This document shows positions 44,131 to 53,684 of a stretch of DNA of 64,000 nt, in pieces. The stretch spans positions 57,202 to 121,201 of the forward strand of contig NZ_WITJ01000010.1 in NCBI RefSeq assembly GCF_009601015.1, written 5' to 3'. Each line of letters begins with the position of its first letter. Position 1 is the first letter of the stretch. The notes beneath the pieces are model-generated. The model did not search any database and was not told the DNA's origin. It worked only from the letters and a program-made list of their open reading frames with translations. The stretch is from Lactococcus hircilactis. Its GTDB lineage: Bacteria > Bacillota > Bacilli > Lactobacillales > Streptococcaceae. Made by a program: the position numbers and the translations under genes.

Positions 44131-44193
44131 TTTTTTCTCCTAAAAACGCGCATTATTTCACGCTAGCATGCGCTATAAACACACATTTTTCAT

Positions 44194-45447
44194 TCATTCA
44201 ATCACTGCGTTGACTTGACCATCATATAAATCAATCAAAAGTTTATCTCCACGATTCACTTCACTCACACTTTTAATGATTTTCCCATTTTTGTCAGTAA
44301 TGACAGAAAATCCTCTAGCCTTAATTTTAGAAATATCTAATAAGATGAGTTTTTGATAAGCATTCTCTAACCGATTTTTTTGATGCTCCACACGCTTACT
44401 GTAGAGCGGAATCAATTGTCTTGCTGTCAGCTCATAACGGTGCTGATTTGCGGCAATTTTTTGTTCTGTCAGTGCTGACAGACGCTCTGTGAGTCGATCA
44501 ACCTTTTGAATATGCCCATCGTATAAGCGTTCTGGCTGTCGAAAAACAACTGACCGTGCCAATTTTTCAACCTGATCTCGTTTATTTCTCAAAAGCAATG
44601 ACAAGCGATTGATCATCCGATTTTCCTGATCTTTCGTAAAAGCAAGCAAATCCATTTTTGTATTTGGGGTTGCTAATTCAGCTGCAGCTGTTGGTGTTGC
44701 CGCACGTGCATCTGCCACAAAATCCGCCAAAGTCACATCCGTTTCATGTCCAACTGAGCTGATCACTGGGATTTTTGACTCAAAAATCGCCCGTACCACG
44801 ACTTCTTCATTGAATCCCCACAAATCCTCGATAGATCCGCCACCACGACCAATAATGAGCACATCAAAAGTGTCACGTAAATTGGCCCGTTTAATGTTTG
44901 CGGCAATTTCCTGCGCTGCACCTTCCCCTTGAACTTTCGTTGGATAAAGCACCAGCTCAGCTATTGGAAATCTGCGCTGCACAGTGGTAATAATATCTCG
45001 AATCACAGCACCTGAAGGACTCGTGACAACTGCGATTTTTTTGGAAAATTGGGGCAAAGCCTGCTTAAACCGCGCTTCAAACAATCCCTCAGCAGTCAAT
45101 TTTTTCTTTAATTGCTCAAATTTTACTGCCAGAGCTCCGACACCATCTGGCACCATTGTCTCAATATTTATCGCATAAGATCCCCCAGGCGCATAAAGCG
45201 AAATTTTTCCTACTACAAGAACCTTCATCCCGTCCTCAAGCTTAAAATCTAACTTTCGAAACTGTCCAGCCCACATATTCGCCTGAATGACCGCTCCTTC
45301 ATCCTTAATCGCAAAATACTGATGATGCGGCCGTTGTCTAAAATTTGAAATCTCTCCTGTCAAATAAACCCGTTCCAAATAAGGATCGCGTGAAAATTTA
45401 CTTGCCAAATATTTGGTTAATGTACTTACTGTTAAATACTCTGCCAC
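44194..45447 (-). CDS. xseA: exodeoxyribonuclease VII large subunit
   Basis: A 417-residue XseA. The OB-fold ([31 protein letters not shown]) precedes the catalytic domain with [21 protein letters not shown] near 135, [15 protein letters not shown] near 200 and [28 protein letters not shown] near 230-258, then a coiled coil. The start is GTG 45447 with GGAG upstream. Palindrome copy at 44466-44481 (Leu-Ser-Ala-Leu-Thr) and an imperfect one at 44291-44306. Confidence 0.95.
   Translation of the reverse strand: MAEYLTVSTLTKYLASKFSRDPYLERVYLTGEISNFRQRPHHQYFAIKDEGAVIQANMWAGQFRKLDFKLEDGMKVLVVGKISLYAPGGSYAINIETMVPDGVGALAVKFEQLKKKLTAEGLFEARFKQALPQFSKKIAVVTSPSGAVIRDIITTVQRRFPIAELVLYPTKVQGEGAAQEIAANIKRANLRDTFDVLIIGRGGGSIEDLWGFNEEVVVRAIFESKIPVISSVGHETDVTLADFVADARAATPTAAAELATPNTKMDLLAFTKDQENRMINRLSLLLRNKRDQVEKLARSVVFRQPERLYDGHIQKVDRLTERLSALTEQKIAANQHRYELTARQLIPLYSKRVEHQKNRLENAYQKLILLDISKIKARGFSVITDKNGKIIKSVSEVNRGDKLLIDLYDGQVNAVIE
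44466..44481. repeat. dispersed palindrome inside xseA
   Basis: Perfect CTGTCAGTGCTGACAG in the coiled-coil region, read as Leu-Ser-Ala-Leu-Thr. Confidence 0.9.
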
Positions 45448-45450
45448 TGC

Positions 45451-45948
45451 TCACGCTCCTTTCTTTTTCATTAATTTTTTATTGATCATGACGTTCAAAA
45501 ATTCATTGCGCTCTTTTTCATTAAGCTCTGGGATTGAAACCCTGATCCGTCCATCTTTGTTTAATGCCTGCATTTTTTGTGCTTGCAAAGTCAAATAAAA
45601 ATAAAAAACATCTCCTTTAGTTTCACGCCCTTCAACGTCCATCATCTCCACGCGCGATACCCATTGCCACTTAATTTTTATCTTTCTTTTCAGTGATTTA
45701 GTCTCCCACAAATAAAAATTTTGGAATTCTACTTGCATCTGATCATAGCGAATCGCTGGGATAAACCATCTCAAAATCATAACCACCGCTCCAATCAAGC
45801 AAAAAAGACCAATCAAAATAAATAATCCCCCCACCACATTTCCAATGCTTAACTGTGAAAACCCAAAGAAAATCACAAATCCACAGGCTAAAACCATTAA
45901 AATCAAGGAAAGTGGTCGTCTTTTAAACGCTACCTTTTTTTCTTCCAT
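45451..45948 (-). CDS. membrane protein of unknown function upstream of xseA
   Basis: A 165-residue protein with two N-terminal helices (about 14-33 and 38-62) and a soluble C-terminal part rich in Lys and Glu that resembles a PH-like fold only in general pattern. It ends 3 bp before the xseA GTG, so the genes are co-transcribed. AGGATAGAAG precedes the ATG. No family recognised. Confidence 0.7.
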   Translation of the reverse strand: MEEKKVAFKRRPLSLILMVLACGFVIFFGFSQLSIGNVVGGLFILIGLFCLIGAVVMILRWFIPAIRYDQMQVEFQNFYLWETKSLKRKIKIKWQWVSRVEMMDVEGRETKGDVFYFYLTLQAQKMQALNKDGRIRVSIPELNEKERNEFLNVMINKKLMKKKGA

Positions 45949-46028
45949 CTTCTATCCTACATCTTTTCATTTCCTATTCTACCATATTTCCCAAAGAATG
46001 AAATAAAATGTTTGACCAAAATCCAAAC

Positions 46029-46053
46029 AAAAAAACATTAGCAAAAGCTAACA
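46029..46053 (-). terminator. folD terminator
   Basis: Stem GTTAGC/GCTAAT region (ATGTTAGC with GCTAATGT, one mismatch) around TTTT, followed by seven T on the minus strand. Confidence 0.78.
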
Positions 46054-46096
46054 TCTTCGTTCAGATCATCCAACGTTCAGACCCACTGTGATATCA

Positions 46097-46945
46097 CTAC
46101 TTTTGGCTTGCCAATTGTGCCGCGCGAACCGTTTGTTCCATTAACATCGTGATGGTCATCGGACCCACGCCACCAGGTACTGGTGTGATCAAACGTGCAA
46201 CATCCTTCACCTCATCAAAATCAACATCGCCACACAGTTTTAAAGACTCATCCCGATTCATTCCAACATCAATGACCACCGCTCCTTTTTTCACCATGTC
46301 TGCAGTGATAAACTTGGCCACTCCAATCGCAACAACCAGAATATCTGCACTTTTTGTCAGTGCTGACAGATTTTTTGTCCGACTATGCGCAATCGTAACC
46401 GTTGCATTTCCCATCATCATCAGCTGTGCCATCGGTTTACCAACAATATTGGACCGTCCCACAACAACTGCGCGCTGACCAGATAAATCCACCTGATAAG
46501 CCTTAAACATTTCCATAATTCCAGCTGGCGTTGACGGAATCATCACCGGATTCCCTGCCCACAACCGCCCCATATTCATTGGATGAAATCCATCCACATC
46601 TTTATTCGGATCAATCGCAAGCAACACCTTTTCCTCAGAGATATGTTTAGGCAATGGCAGTTGGACCAAAATCCCGTGCCACGCTTCATCTTGATTATAT
46701 TCTTCAATCAAAGTAAGCAAATCCGCTTCAGATGTATCCGCTGGTAATCTCACAACCTTAGAATGAAATCCAAGTTTTAGTGCTGTTTTTTCCTTATTTC
46801 GTACATAAACTTGACTTGCAGGATTTTCCCCAACCAAAATCACAACTAACCCTGGCACAATCCCTTTTTTCACTAATGCTTCTACTTCATCTTTCAAATG
46901 AAGCTGTAACGTTTCAGCTAATGCTTTTCCATCTATTAATTTCAT
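46097..46945 (-). CDS. folD: methylenetetrahydrofolate dehydrogenase/cyclohydrolase
   Basis: A 282-residue bifunctional FolD. The catalytic segment [18 protein letters not shown] near 37-54 holds the Tyr and Lys, VQLPLPKHI near 95, DVDGFHPMN near 118, the NADP site [17 protein letters not shown] near 162 and [11 protein letters not shown] near 258. The -10 box TGATATACT ends 6 nt before the ATG and no Shine-Dalgarno exists, so it may be leaderless. A palindrome (46354-46369) is read as Leu-Ser-Ala-Leu-Thr. Confidence 0.96.
   Translation of the reverse strand: MKLIDGKALAETLQLHLKDEVEALVKKGIVPGLVVILVGENPASQVYVRNKEKTALKLGFHSKVVRLPADTSEADLLTLIEEYNQDEAWHGILVQLPLPKHISEEKVLLAIDPNKDVDGFHPMNMGRLWAGNPVMIPSTPAGIMEMFKAYQVDLSGQRAVVVGRSNIVGKPMAQLMMMGNATVTIAHSRTKNLSALTKSADILVVAIGVAKFITADMVKKGAVVIDVGMNRDESLKLCGDVDFDEVKDVARLITPVPGGVGPMTITMLMEQTVRAAQLASQK
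46354..46369. repeat. dispersed palindrome inside folD
   Basis: Perfect TTGTCAGTGCTGACAG, read as Leu-Ser-Ala-Leu-Thr in a surface segment after the NADP site. Confidence 0.9.
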
Positions 46946-46951
46946 AGTTTT

Positions 46952-46960
46952 AGTATATCA
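46952..46960 (-). promoter_or_regulatory. extended -10 immediately upstream of folD
   Basis: TGATATACT on the minus strand; TATACT (46957-46952) ends 6 nt before the ATG. Confidence 0.6.
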
Positions 46961-47036
46961 TAAAATAAGTGCCCCTATAAAAAAATCTCCCTTCGTTTTT
47001 CATTAAATTAAAAAAACAATCGTAAATATCGAAAAT

Positions 47037-47064
47037 TAAAAAGCGATCGTTTAAACGACCGCTT
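47037..47064 (-). terminator. spx-like gene terminator
   Basis: A near-perfect 24-bp inverted repeat (47041-47064, one G-T pair) centred on TTTAAA, overlapping the last codons of the gene and followed by a T-run on the minus strand. Confidence 0.8.
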
Positions 47065-47491
47065 CTTGCTCATTATTTTCAATCGATTGAGAAAATGTTT
47101 TAATATTTTCTGTCGCCGCTTTCATCTCCACTTGACGAATGTCACGTGGCAAAAACTTCCGAATGTCATCTTCATTATAACCCACTTGAAGCCTACAATC
47201 ATCAAGAATTAACGGCCTTCTTAGTAACGTGCGATTCTCATCAAAAATCCGAACCAATTCATTTATTGAAAGACTTTCAAAATCAAGATTGAGTCGTTGA
47301 TAAGCACGACTGCGTTTTGAAATCACTTCTTCAGTCCCATCGTCAGTCAACGATAAAATCTTTAAAAAGTCCTCACGCGTCATGTGATCATTCAACAAAT
47401 TCACTTCTTCATATTCCAGTTGATGGTTCTCCATCCACTCTTTTGCTTTTTTACATGAACTACACGAAATCACAGTATAAATTTTAATCAT
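47051..47491 (-). CDS. spx: Spx-family transcriptional regulator
   Basis: A 146-residue ArsC/Spx-fold protein. The redox switch is CSSC (ISCSSCKKAKEW; Cys10 and Cys13), and the RPL segment (RRPLILDDCRLQVGYNEDDIRKFLPR) binds the RNAP alpha subunit region. It reprograms transcription in disulfide stress. Lactococci have several paralogues (such as TrmA); which one this is cannot be told. GAGG precedes the ATG, and a TGTTATAAT box lies near 47561-47569. Confidence 0.9.
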   Translation of the reverse strand: MIKIYTVISCSSCKKAKEWMENHQLEYEEVNLLNDHMTREDFLKILSLTDDGTEEVISKRSRAYQRLNLDFESLSINELVRIFDENRTLLRRPLILDDCRLQVGYNEDDIRKFLPRDIRQVEMKAATENIKTFSQSIENNEQEAVV

Positions 47492-47636
47492 GGTTTTTTC
47501 CTCACTTATTTATAATTTTTGTTATTTTTTATTATTTATTTCTCATTTATTTATAATTATATTATAACATTATTAGAAAACAAGTAAAGAGCAAAAACCC
47601 CATTTTAAGGTTTTTTAATCAAATCGTAATCAAAAG

Positions 47637-47665
47637 AAAAAGCCTGTTCATAATACAGACTTTTT
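47637..47665 (-). terminator. alr terminator
   Basis: Stem AAAAAGTCTGT/ACAGGCTTTTT (minus strand, one G-T pair) with a 7-nt loop. Confidence 0.82.
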
Positions 47666-47670
47666 AACCT

Positions 47671-48774
47671 TTATTGATAGACCCGATAAATCCGATCTGA
47701 CAACAAACAAAGCACTTCATAATTAATCGTATGTCGCCATTGCGCAATTTCCTGGCATGTAATTTCTTGCGCTCCATCACGTCCAATTAACGTCACTGGA
47801 GTTCCAATTTCATAATCTTTTTCTAATTTAATACACATTTGATCCATTGAAACACGTCCAATAATCTCACAAAAGTGACCATCAACCAAGACATGAAACC
47901 CTTGCATATCCCTCGTCCAACCGTCCGCATAACCAATCGAAACCGTCCCTACGATTGTATCTTCTTGTGCTGTAAAGGTTGCCCCATAGCCTACTGTATC
48001 TCCCTCATGAATTGTTTTCACATGGGTTAGTTCAGATTTCAACTCTAGCGCAGGTTCCAACTCAAATGGCAAAGTTAACGCATTCCCGCTTGGATTTAGC
48101 CCATACATCGCCACTCCCAACCGCTCAATATCCTGAACCTCTTTTTGATGCCACAATCCTGCCGCCGAATTTGTCGAATGGACAAACTCAGGACGTCTTG
48201 AAAGATGCGCCACAATCGCATCAAATTTTTCTTTTTGCGCGCTAAACTTACTTTCTTCTTTCTCATCTGCTGTTGCAAAATGAGTAAAAATCCCATCAAA
48301 AATAATACCGTGTTGATCTGCAAGTGCAATCATCTCATTTGCTTCTTCTACATCGCAAACCCCGATTCGGCCCATTCCTGAATCTACCGCAATATGAATT
48401 TTCAAACCCTTGATTTCTGTCGGTTGTGACACAATTATTTTCAACCACGCCAAGCTCGGTGCAGTCAAAGTAATATTCAAACTTCTCGCAATATCCGCGT
48501 TTTCTGGCACAATTCCAGATAAAACCAAAATCGGTTTTGTGATTAAATGATTTCTAAGCTCAAGTGCCTCATCAAGATTAGAAACACAAAAACCATCCAC
48601 CAACTCATGAACACTTCTTGCCACAGCAACCGCACCATGACCATACGCATTAGCTTTCACCACTGCATACACATCACTTTTTTGACCAATATGTTGACGC
48701 ATTTTTTTGACATTGTTTTGAATCGCGCTCAGATGAATCAGCGCTGGCGTGTGACGATGTGGAGATGATTTCAT
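47671..48774 (-). CDS. alr: alanine racemase
   Basis: A PLP enzyme of 367 residues from ATG 48774 (AGGA seven bases upstream; a GTG at 48804 is less likely). The PLP lysine is in YAVVKANAYGHG near 38-49, and the catalytic Tyr in GDTVGYGATF near 260. VDSGMGRIG near 130 and RVSMDQMCI near 308 are conserved. It supplies D-alanine for the wall. It follows acpS, the usual lactococcal/streptococcal order. Confidence 0.96.
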   Translation of the reverse strand: MKSSPHRHTPALIHLSAIQNNVKKMRQHIGQKSDVYAVVKANAYGHGAVAVARSVHELVDGFCVSNLDEALELRNHLITKPILVLSGIVPENADIARSLNITLTAPSLAWLKIIVSQPTEIKGLKIHIAVDSGMGRIGVCDVEEANEMIALADQHGIIFDGIFTHFATADEKEESKFSAQKEKFDAIVAHLSRRPEFVHSTNSAAGLWHQKEVQDIERLGVAMYGLNPSGNALTLPFELEPALELKSELTHVKTIHEGDTVGYGATFTAQEDTIVGTVSIGYADGWTRDMQGFHVLVDGHFCEIIGRVSMDQMCIKLEKDYEIGTPVTLIGRDGAQEITCQEIAQWRHTINYEVLCLLSDRIYRVYQ

Positions 48775-48814
48775 TTTCAATCCTACTTTCTTCAATTTTG
48801 ACACAGAAAAATGA

Positions 48815-49177
48815 TTAAATGGTTTCTAAAACAACAAAAGCAACAGCTTCAACATTACTGTGAGAAATACTCAAATGCACATTTCCTCCCTCAAAAGGAT
48901 GCTTAGAAAAATAAGGCTTCCCCAACGTATCATTTTGAATTTCTAAGTCATGCATCGCCAAACTCCGGCCAAACCCAGTCCCAAAAGCTTTTGAAAAAGC
49001 TTCTTTAGCTGCCCAACGTCCAGCCAAAAATTCAACCTTACGACGCTCAGAAGAAAACATCTGAAATTTTTCAAACTCTTTAGCAGTTAAAACCTGAATC
49101 ACAAACTTTTCAGAACGCCCCATTGCTGCTTGAATTCTTGATAATTCAACATTATCAACACCATTTCCATAGATCAT
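48815..49177 (-). CDS. acpS: holo-[acyl carrier protein] synthase
   Basis: A 120-residue AcpS from ATG 49177 ([15 protein letters not shown], the family N-terminus). It transfers phosphopantetheine to ACP. Metal and CoA motifs are GVDNVE and [19 protein letters not shown], then [15 protein letters not shown]. An ATG at 49213 would add 12 residues, but a TGATATAAT box lies between the two, ending 7 nt before 49177, with no Shine-Dalgarno; the mRNA may be leaderless. It is next to the CRISPR array. Confidence 0.92.
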   Translation of the reverse strand: MIYGNGVDNVELSRIQAAMGRSEKFVIQVLTAKEFEKFQMFSSERRKVEFLAGRWAAKEAFSKAFGTGFGRSLAMHDLEIQNDTLGKPYFSKHPFEGGNVHLSISHSNVEAVAFVVLETI

Positions 49178-49184
49178 GGTATCA

Positions 49185-49193
49185 ATTATATCA
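49185..49193 (-). promoter_or_regulatory. extended -10 immediately upstream of acpS
   Basis: TGATATAAT on the minus strand; TATAAT (49190-49185) ends 7 nt before the ATG at 49177. Confidence 0.6.
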
Positions 49194-49375
49194 CTTTTAT
49201 CGCTCAGCTTCATCCCCTAATCAAAAAACTTAGATTGATTCTTCTAAATTTTTAAAACGAAATAATGATTGAAGCAAAAAAACGCTACACACAATCAATC
49301 GCGCTGAATAAAATCAAGTACCTTCTTGTATCAATAAGATAGAGGATTAACCCCGCACTTTTTAGATAAAAACAA

Positions 49376-52300
49376 ATGAGTACAATAGGAAAATGTTGAG
49401 AGTGCAAAAACTATATCATATTTTTCACAAAACAATGTAAAGTTTTACTGATAGGAAAATGTTGAGAGTGCAAAAACCTTCTACATCAGGCTCATAGACA
49501 ACTCCATGTTTTACTGATAGGAAAATGTTGAGAGTGCAAAAACACATTTGGTTGTCAATTGGTTGGCATACTGGTTTTACTGATAGGAAAATGTTGAGAG
49601 TGCAAAAACACATTTGGTTGTCAATTGGTTGGCATACTGGTTTTACTGATAGGAAAATGTTGAGAGTGCAAAAACTCTCCTACAATTAGTCGGTGGTTAC
49701 CGAGCGGTTCTACTGATAGGAAAATGTTGAGAGTGCAAAAACTTTATTCCATTCATGAACAATCACGACGGAGTTTTACTGATAGGAAAATGTTGAGAGT
49801 GCAAAAACACAGAGCCTGGTCTTGAAAAAGTTGAAGGAGTTTTACTGATAGGAAAATGTTGAGAGTGCAAAAACGAGTGTGTGGCGGAATTCATTGAAAG
49901 CTATGTTTTACTGATAGGAAAATGTTGAGAGTGCAAAAACGAACAAATGGAACGATTGGGTATCAAGAATGTTTTACTGATAGGAAAATGTTGAGAGTGC
50001 AAAAACCATTCGGAAAAGCAGTCAACTCATCAAGTAGTTTTACTGATAGGAAAATGTTGAGAGTGCAAAAACCAACAAGTTGTTCTCTCAATGCGTCACG
50101 GCGTTTTACTGATAGGAAAATGTTGAGAGTGCAAAAACAAGTAAAGAGTTCAAGAATGATATATTTAGGTTTTACTGATAGGAAAATGTTGAGAGTGCAA
50201 AAACACATAGGGTGTCGTGAATTGATACCACTTAGTTTTACTGATAGGAAAATGTTGAGAGTGCAAAAACAATACAACGCTAGCGAAATGATACACGTAA
50301 GTTTTACTGATAGGAAAATGTTGAGAGTGCAAAAACTTAAGCGTGAATTTGACTTAGGAAGGGCATAGTTTTACTGATAGGAAAATGTTGAGAGTGCAAA
50401 AACTACCACGAGCTGAAATAACACGTTCCATCCGTTTTACTGATAGGAAAATGTTGAGAGTGCAAAAACTAGCAGTCGCAATCACAAGCGGAATGGGCGG
50501 GTTTTACTGATAGGAAAATGTTGAGAGTGCAAAAACATATTGTGCCAAAATATTTTCAATTATTTACGTTTTACTGATAGGAAAATGTTGAGAGTGCAAA
50601 AACCACTTGTTGACAAGTAGTTTTTAAGTGAGTGTTTTACTGATAGGAAAATGTTGAGAGTGCAAAAACACTTGACAAATTCTTCTTCTACTTCAGCTAG
50701 TTTTACTGATAGGAAAATGTTGAGAGTGCAAAAACCATTCGGAAAAGCAGTCAACTCATCAAGTAGTTTTACTGATAGGAAAATGTTGAGAGTGCAAAAA
50801 CACTCCTCATAATCCAAACGAAGAAACTTTCGTTTTACTGATAGGAAAATGTTGAGAGTGCAAAAACGGAGAGGACTACTGATGAAATTTAGATTTTGTT
50901 TTACTGATAGGAAAATGTTGAGAGTGCAAAAACACGACAACAAGAGTACAAGAAACGAATTAAGTTTTACTGATAGGAAAATGTTGAGAGTGCAAAAACT
51001 GTGTTATATAGTTAGCTAGAAAGCTGTGGGTTTTACTGATAGGAAAATGTTGAGAGTGCAAAAACGCAACTTATGCGCTCTATAATTTCTTATTTGTTTT
51101 ACTGATAGGAAAATGTTGAGAGTGCAAAAACAAACCTTCAGCTATTGGAAAATCATATGCGGTTTTACTGATAGGAAAATGTTGAGAGTGCAAAAACAGA
51201 CTTGCTCTTTTGACCAGTACGAAACTTGTTTTACTGATAGGAAAATGTTGAGAGTGCAAAAACAGGAACGACTGGCAGGGCTTGCTGTGGTTTGTTTTAC
51301 TGATAGGAAAATGTTGAGAGTGCAAAAAATCAGAAACGCAATCCCAAATAATATATTAAGTTTTACTGATAGGAAAATGTTGAGAGTGCAAAAACCTTCT
51401 ACATCAGGCTCATAGACAACTCCATGTTTTACTGATAGGAAAATGTTGAGAGTGCAAAAACACATTTGGTTGTCAATTGGTTGGCATACTGGTTTTACTG
51501 ATAGGAAAATGTTGAGAGTGCAAAAACACATTTGGTTGTCAATTGGTTGGCATACTGGTTTTACTGATAGGAAAATGTTGAGAGTGCAAAAACTATTGTG
51601 TCTGATTGTAGAAGCCATTCTTTGTTTTACTGATAGGAAAATGTTGAGAGTGCAAAAACCTAATCTTGGGGATGTAGCAATTGTTAATGGTTTTACTGAT
51701 AGGAAAATGTTGAGAGTGCAAAAACGCAAGAAGAAAAAATAGAACAACATCATTTTGTTTTACTGATAGGAAAATGTTGAGAGTGCAAAAACACAGAGCC
51801 TGGTCTTGAAAAAGTTGAAGGAGTTTTACTGATAGGAAAATGTTGAGAGTGCAAAAACGAGTGTGTGGCGGAATTCATTGAAAGCTATGTTTTACTGATA
51901 GGAAAATGTTGAGAGTGCAAAAACTTATTTCATCAAAGGTCATAGACCAGAAATGTTTTACTGATAGGAAAATGTTGAGAGTGCAAAAACACCACGACAC
52001 GTTCAGTTATCTCTGCTCTAGTTTTACTGATAGGAAAATGTTGAGAGTGCAAAAACTATTCTTTGGTGATGGACGTAACCGTCTTAGTTTTACTGATAGG
52101 AAAATGTTGAGAGTGCAAAAACCGCTAGAAAAGAGAAAGAAAATGAATATTAGTTTTACTGATAGGAAAATGTTGAGAGTGCAAAAACTGACCTTATAAA
52201 ATTGCTTCTCGGTGATGTGTTTTACTGATAGGAAAATGTTGAGAGTGCAAAAACTAGGTGTTTTTTTATCAAGTGTAACTGATAGTTTTACTGATAGGAA

Positions 52301-52586
52301 AATGTTGAGAGTGCAAAAACTAAATACTAATGTTCGTATCAAAAATAATGGTTTTACTGATAGGAAAATGTTGAGAGTGCAAAAACTTAAATCCGTAACC
52401 CTCAGTTTTAGAAGCTGTTTTACTGATAGGAAAATGTTGAGAGTGCAAAAACCATCCACAAGAGTGAATCCATTACTGTTCTGGTTTTACTGATAGGAAA
52501 ATGTTGAGAGTGCAAAAACTGGGAACAATACAAGAATGTAACACGCTTGAGTTTTACTGATAGGAAAATGTTGAGAGTGCAAAAAC
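49376..52586 (-). CRISPR. type II-A CRISPR array, 49 repeats and 48 spacers
   Basis: Repeats are 36 bp; on the transcribed minus strand they begin GTTTTTGCACTCTCAA and end CCTATCAGTAAAAC, close to the S. thermophilus CRISPR1 repeat. Spacers are 30 bp (41) or 31 bp (7). The terminal repeat (49376-49411) is degenerate over its first ten plus-strand bases, marking the old end. Repeats at 49707-49742 and 51294-51329 have single changes. Numbered from the old end, spacers 2=31, 3=4=32=33, 7=37, 8=38 and 10=21, leaving 41 unique. The leader is at the csn2 side, so newest spacers are near 52550. Confidence 0.99.
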
Positions 52587-52652
52587 CTCAAATTAAAAAT
52601 TTTTGATTTTTGCTTCTGCACGTTTTCGTCAGTCCTGAAAATTCGTCAATGT
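52587..52652 (-). promoter_or_regulatory. CRISPR leader
   Basis: AT-rich 66 bp between csn2 and the first repeat. Its last seven bases on the minus strand are ATTTGAG (52593-52587), the leader-anchoring sequence that directs spacer integration in type II-A systems of this kind. A CCTGAA/TTCAGG hairpin overlaps the csn2 stop. No clear promoter boxes; transcription may start inside csn2. Confidence 0.8.
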
Positions 52653-53684
52653 TCAGGAATTAAGATAAAGGCGTTCAAGTTCGGAAAGTTCATCAAAATT
52701 ACAAGAAAACTCTGGTGTCTCAAAACCTAAAATCACATTTAACACTTTCAATAATAACATATTTTGATAAGATTTCCCAGCCACTCTTGACTTACTCCCA
52801 ATATTTGAAACGATTTCATAGAAATTCTCAATGAGCGCATCATCTGTCGCCGTGAATGTAGTCGGATAATGATTTTCAATACTTTTTCTAAAATGATCAA
52901 AATCTGGCATCTGACAATTTTCATCTGTCAAAACGACGGTGCTCGGAATGTCTTCGCGACAATAAACCAAGTCCAAAGCATTCTGACTTATGACAAGTGT
53001 TTTTAGAAGTCCCGTTTTTTCTGTCAGTACTGACAGCCCCTCAAGCAAGTCTTGTATCTTCTCGGTCATCAAAAAGCTTGTTGGATTGACCAAAATAATC
53101 CAACTTTCTTTAGGCTGATGTTCCAATTTCTTACTGAGCAGTGCCAAATATTCATCCACAAATTCATTGGCATCCATCATTTCCAAAGGGAAATCGTGAT
53201 TTTCAGCTGCGTAGGACAAAAACAAATGATTTTTCAGCAAATCACCAAATGACAGCGCTGTCAAATTTGACGAAATATTATTTGAAACTTGTCGAAATTC
53301 ATCATTAAATAAAAGTTCAATCTTGAGTAAATGATTTTTGACGGCTTCTAGTTCTTGAGTAACGGCTACATTTTCTGTCAGTACTGACAAAAAATCAGTC
53401 ATTAAGCTTTTCTTATCAAAACTTACTTCCTGATACAAAGAGAGATTATCCTGCAAAAAATAAAAATCAATATTTTTAGCATTGAGCCGCTGATTTTCCC
53501 GATAAATCTCAATTCCATTTTCGCCGTAAACCAACTCTTCCAAGTCATTTAAGGCTTTTTTATTAGCAAAACGTTTCAAACTTCTAACAAGTTCGTGTGC
53601 CACTTTCTGATTTGGACCATAAAAGAATAACCGTGCCCTTTCGTCAAACTCAATAAACTGATTCTCTTCAATTTCTATTTTCAT
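52653..53684 (-). CDS. csn2: Csn2, long (S. thermophilus CRISPR1) form
   Basis: A 343-residue protein, about 120 residues longer than the classical Csn2 and matching the longer Csn2 variant of CRISPR1-type loci. It acts in spacer acquisition, as a ring that binds DNA ends. Sequence conservation is low; the assignment rests on position after cas2, length and the N-terminus (KIEIEENQFIEFDERARLFFYGPN). It overlaps cas2 by 4 bp. Two dispersed palindromes lie inside. Confidence 0.88.
   Translation of the reverse strand: MKIEIEENQFIEFDERARLFFYGPNQKVAHELVRSLKRFANKKALNDLEELVYGENGIEIYRENQRLNAKNIDFYFLQDNLSLYQEVSFDKKSLMTDFLSVLTENVAVTQELEAVKNHLLKIELLFNDEFRQVSNNISSNLTALSFGDLLKNHLFLSYAAENHDFPLEMMDANEFVDEYLALLSKKLEHQPKESWIILVNPTSFLMTEKIQDLLEGLSVLTEKTGLLKTLVISQNALDLVYCREDIPSTVVLTDENCQMPDFDHFRKSIENHYPTTFTATDDALIENFYEIVSNIGSKSRVAGKSYQNMLLLKVLNVILGFETPEFSCNFDELSELERLYLNS
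53021..53036. repeat. dispersed palindrome inside csn2 (C-terminal copy)
   Basis: Perfect CTGTCAGTACTGACAG, read as Leu-Ser-Val-Leu-Thr. Confidence 0.9.
53375..53390. repeat. dispersed palindrome inside csn2 (N-terminal copy)
   Basis: Perfect CTGTCAGTACTGACAA, read as Leu-Ser-Val-Leu-Thr, about 350 bp from the other csn2 copy. Confidence 0.9.

Noticed and set aside
49922..52493. Open frames with repeated Phe-Thr-Asp-Arg-Lys-Met or Cys-Thr-Leu-Asn-Ile-Phe units on both strands
   Set aside because: They are translations of the CRISPR repeat; the regular 66-bp period and spacers show it is an array, not a coding repeat.
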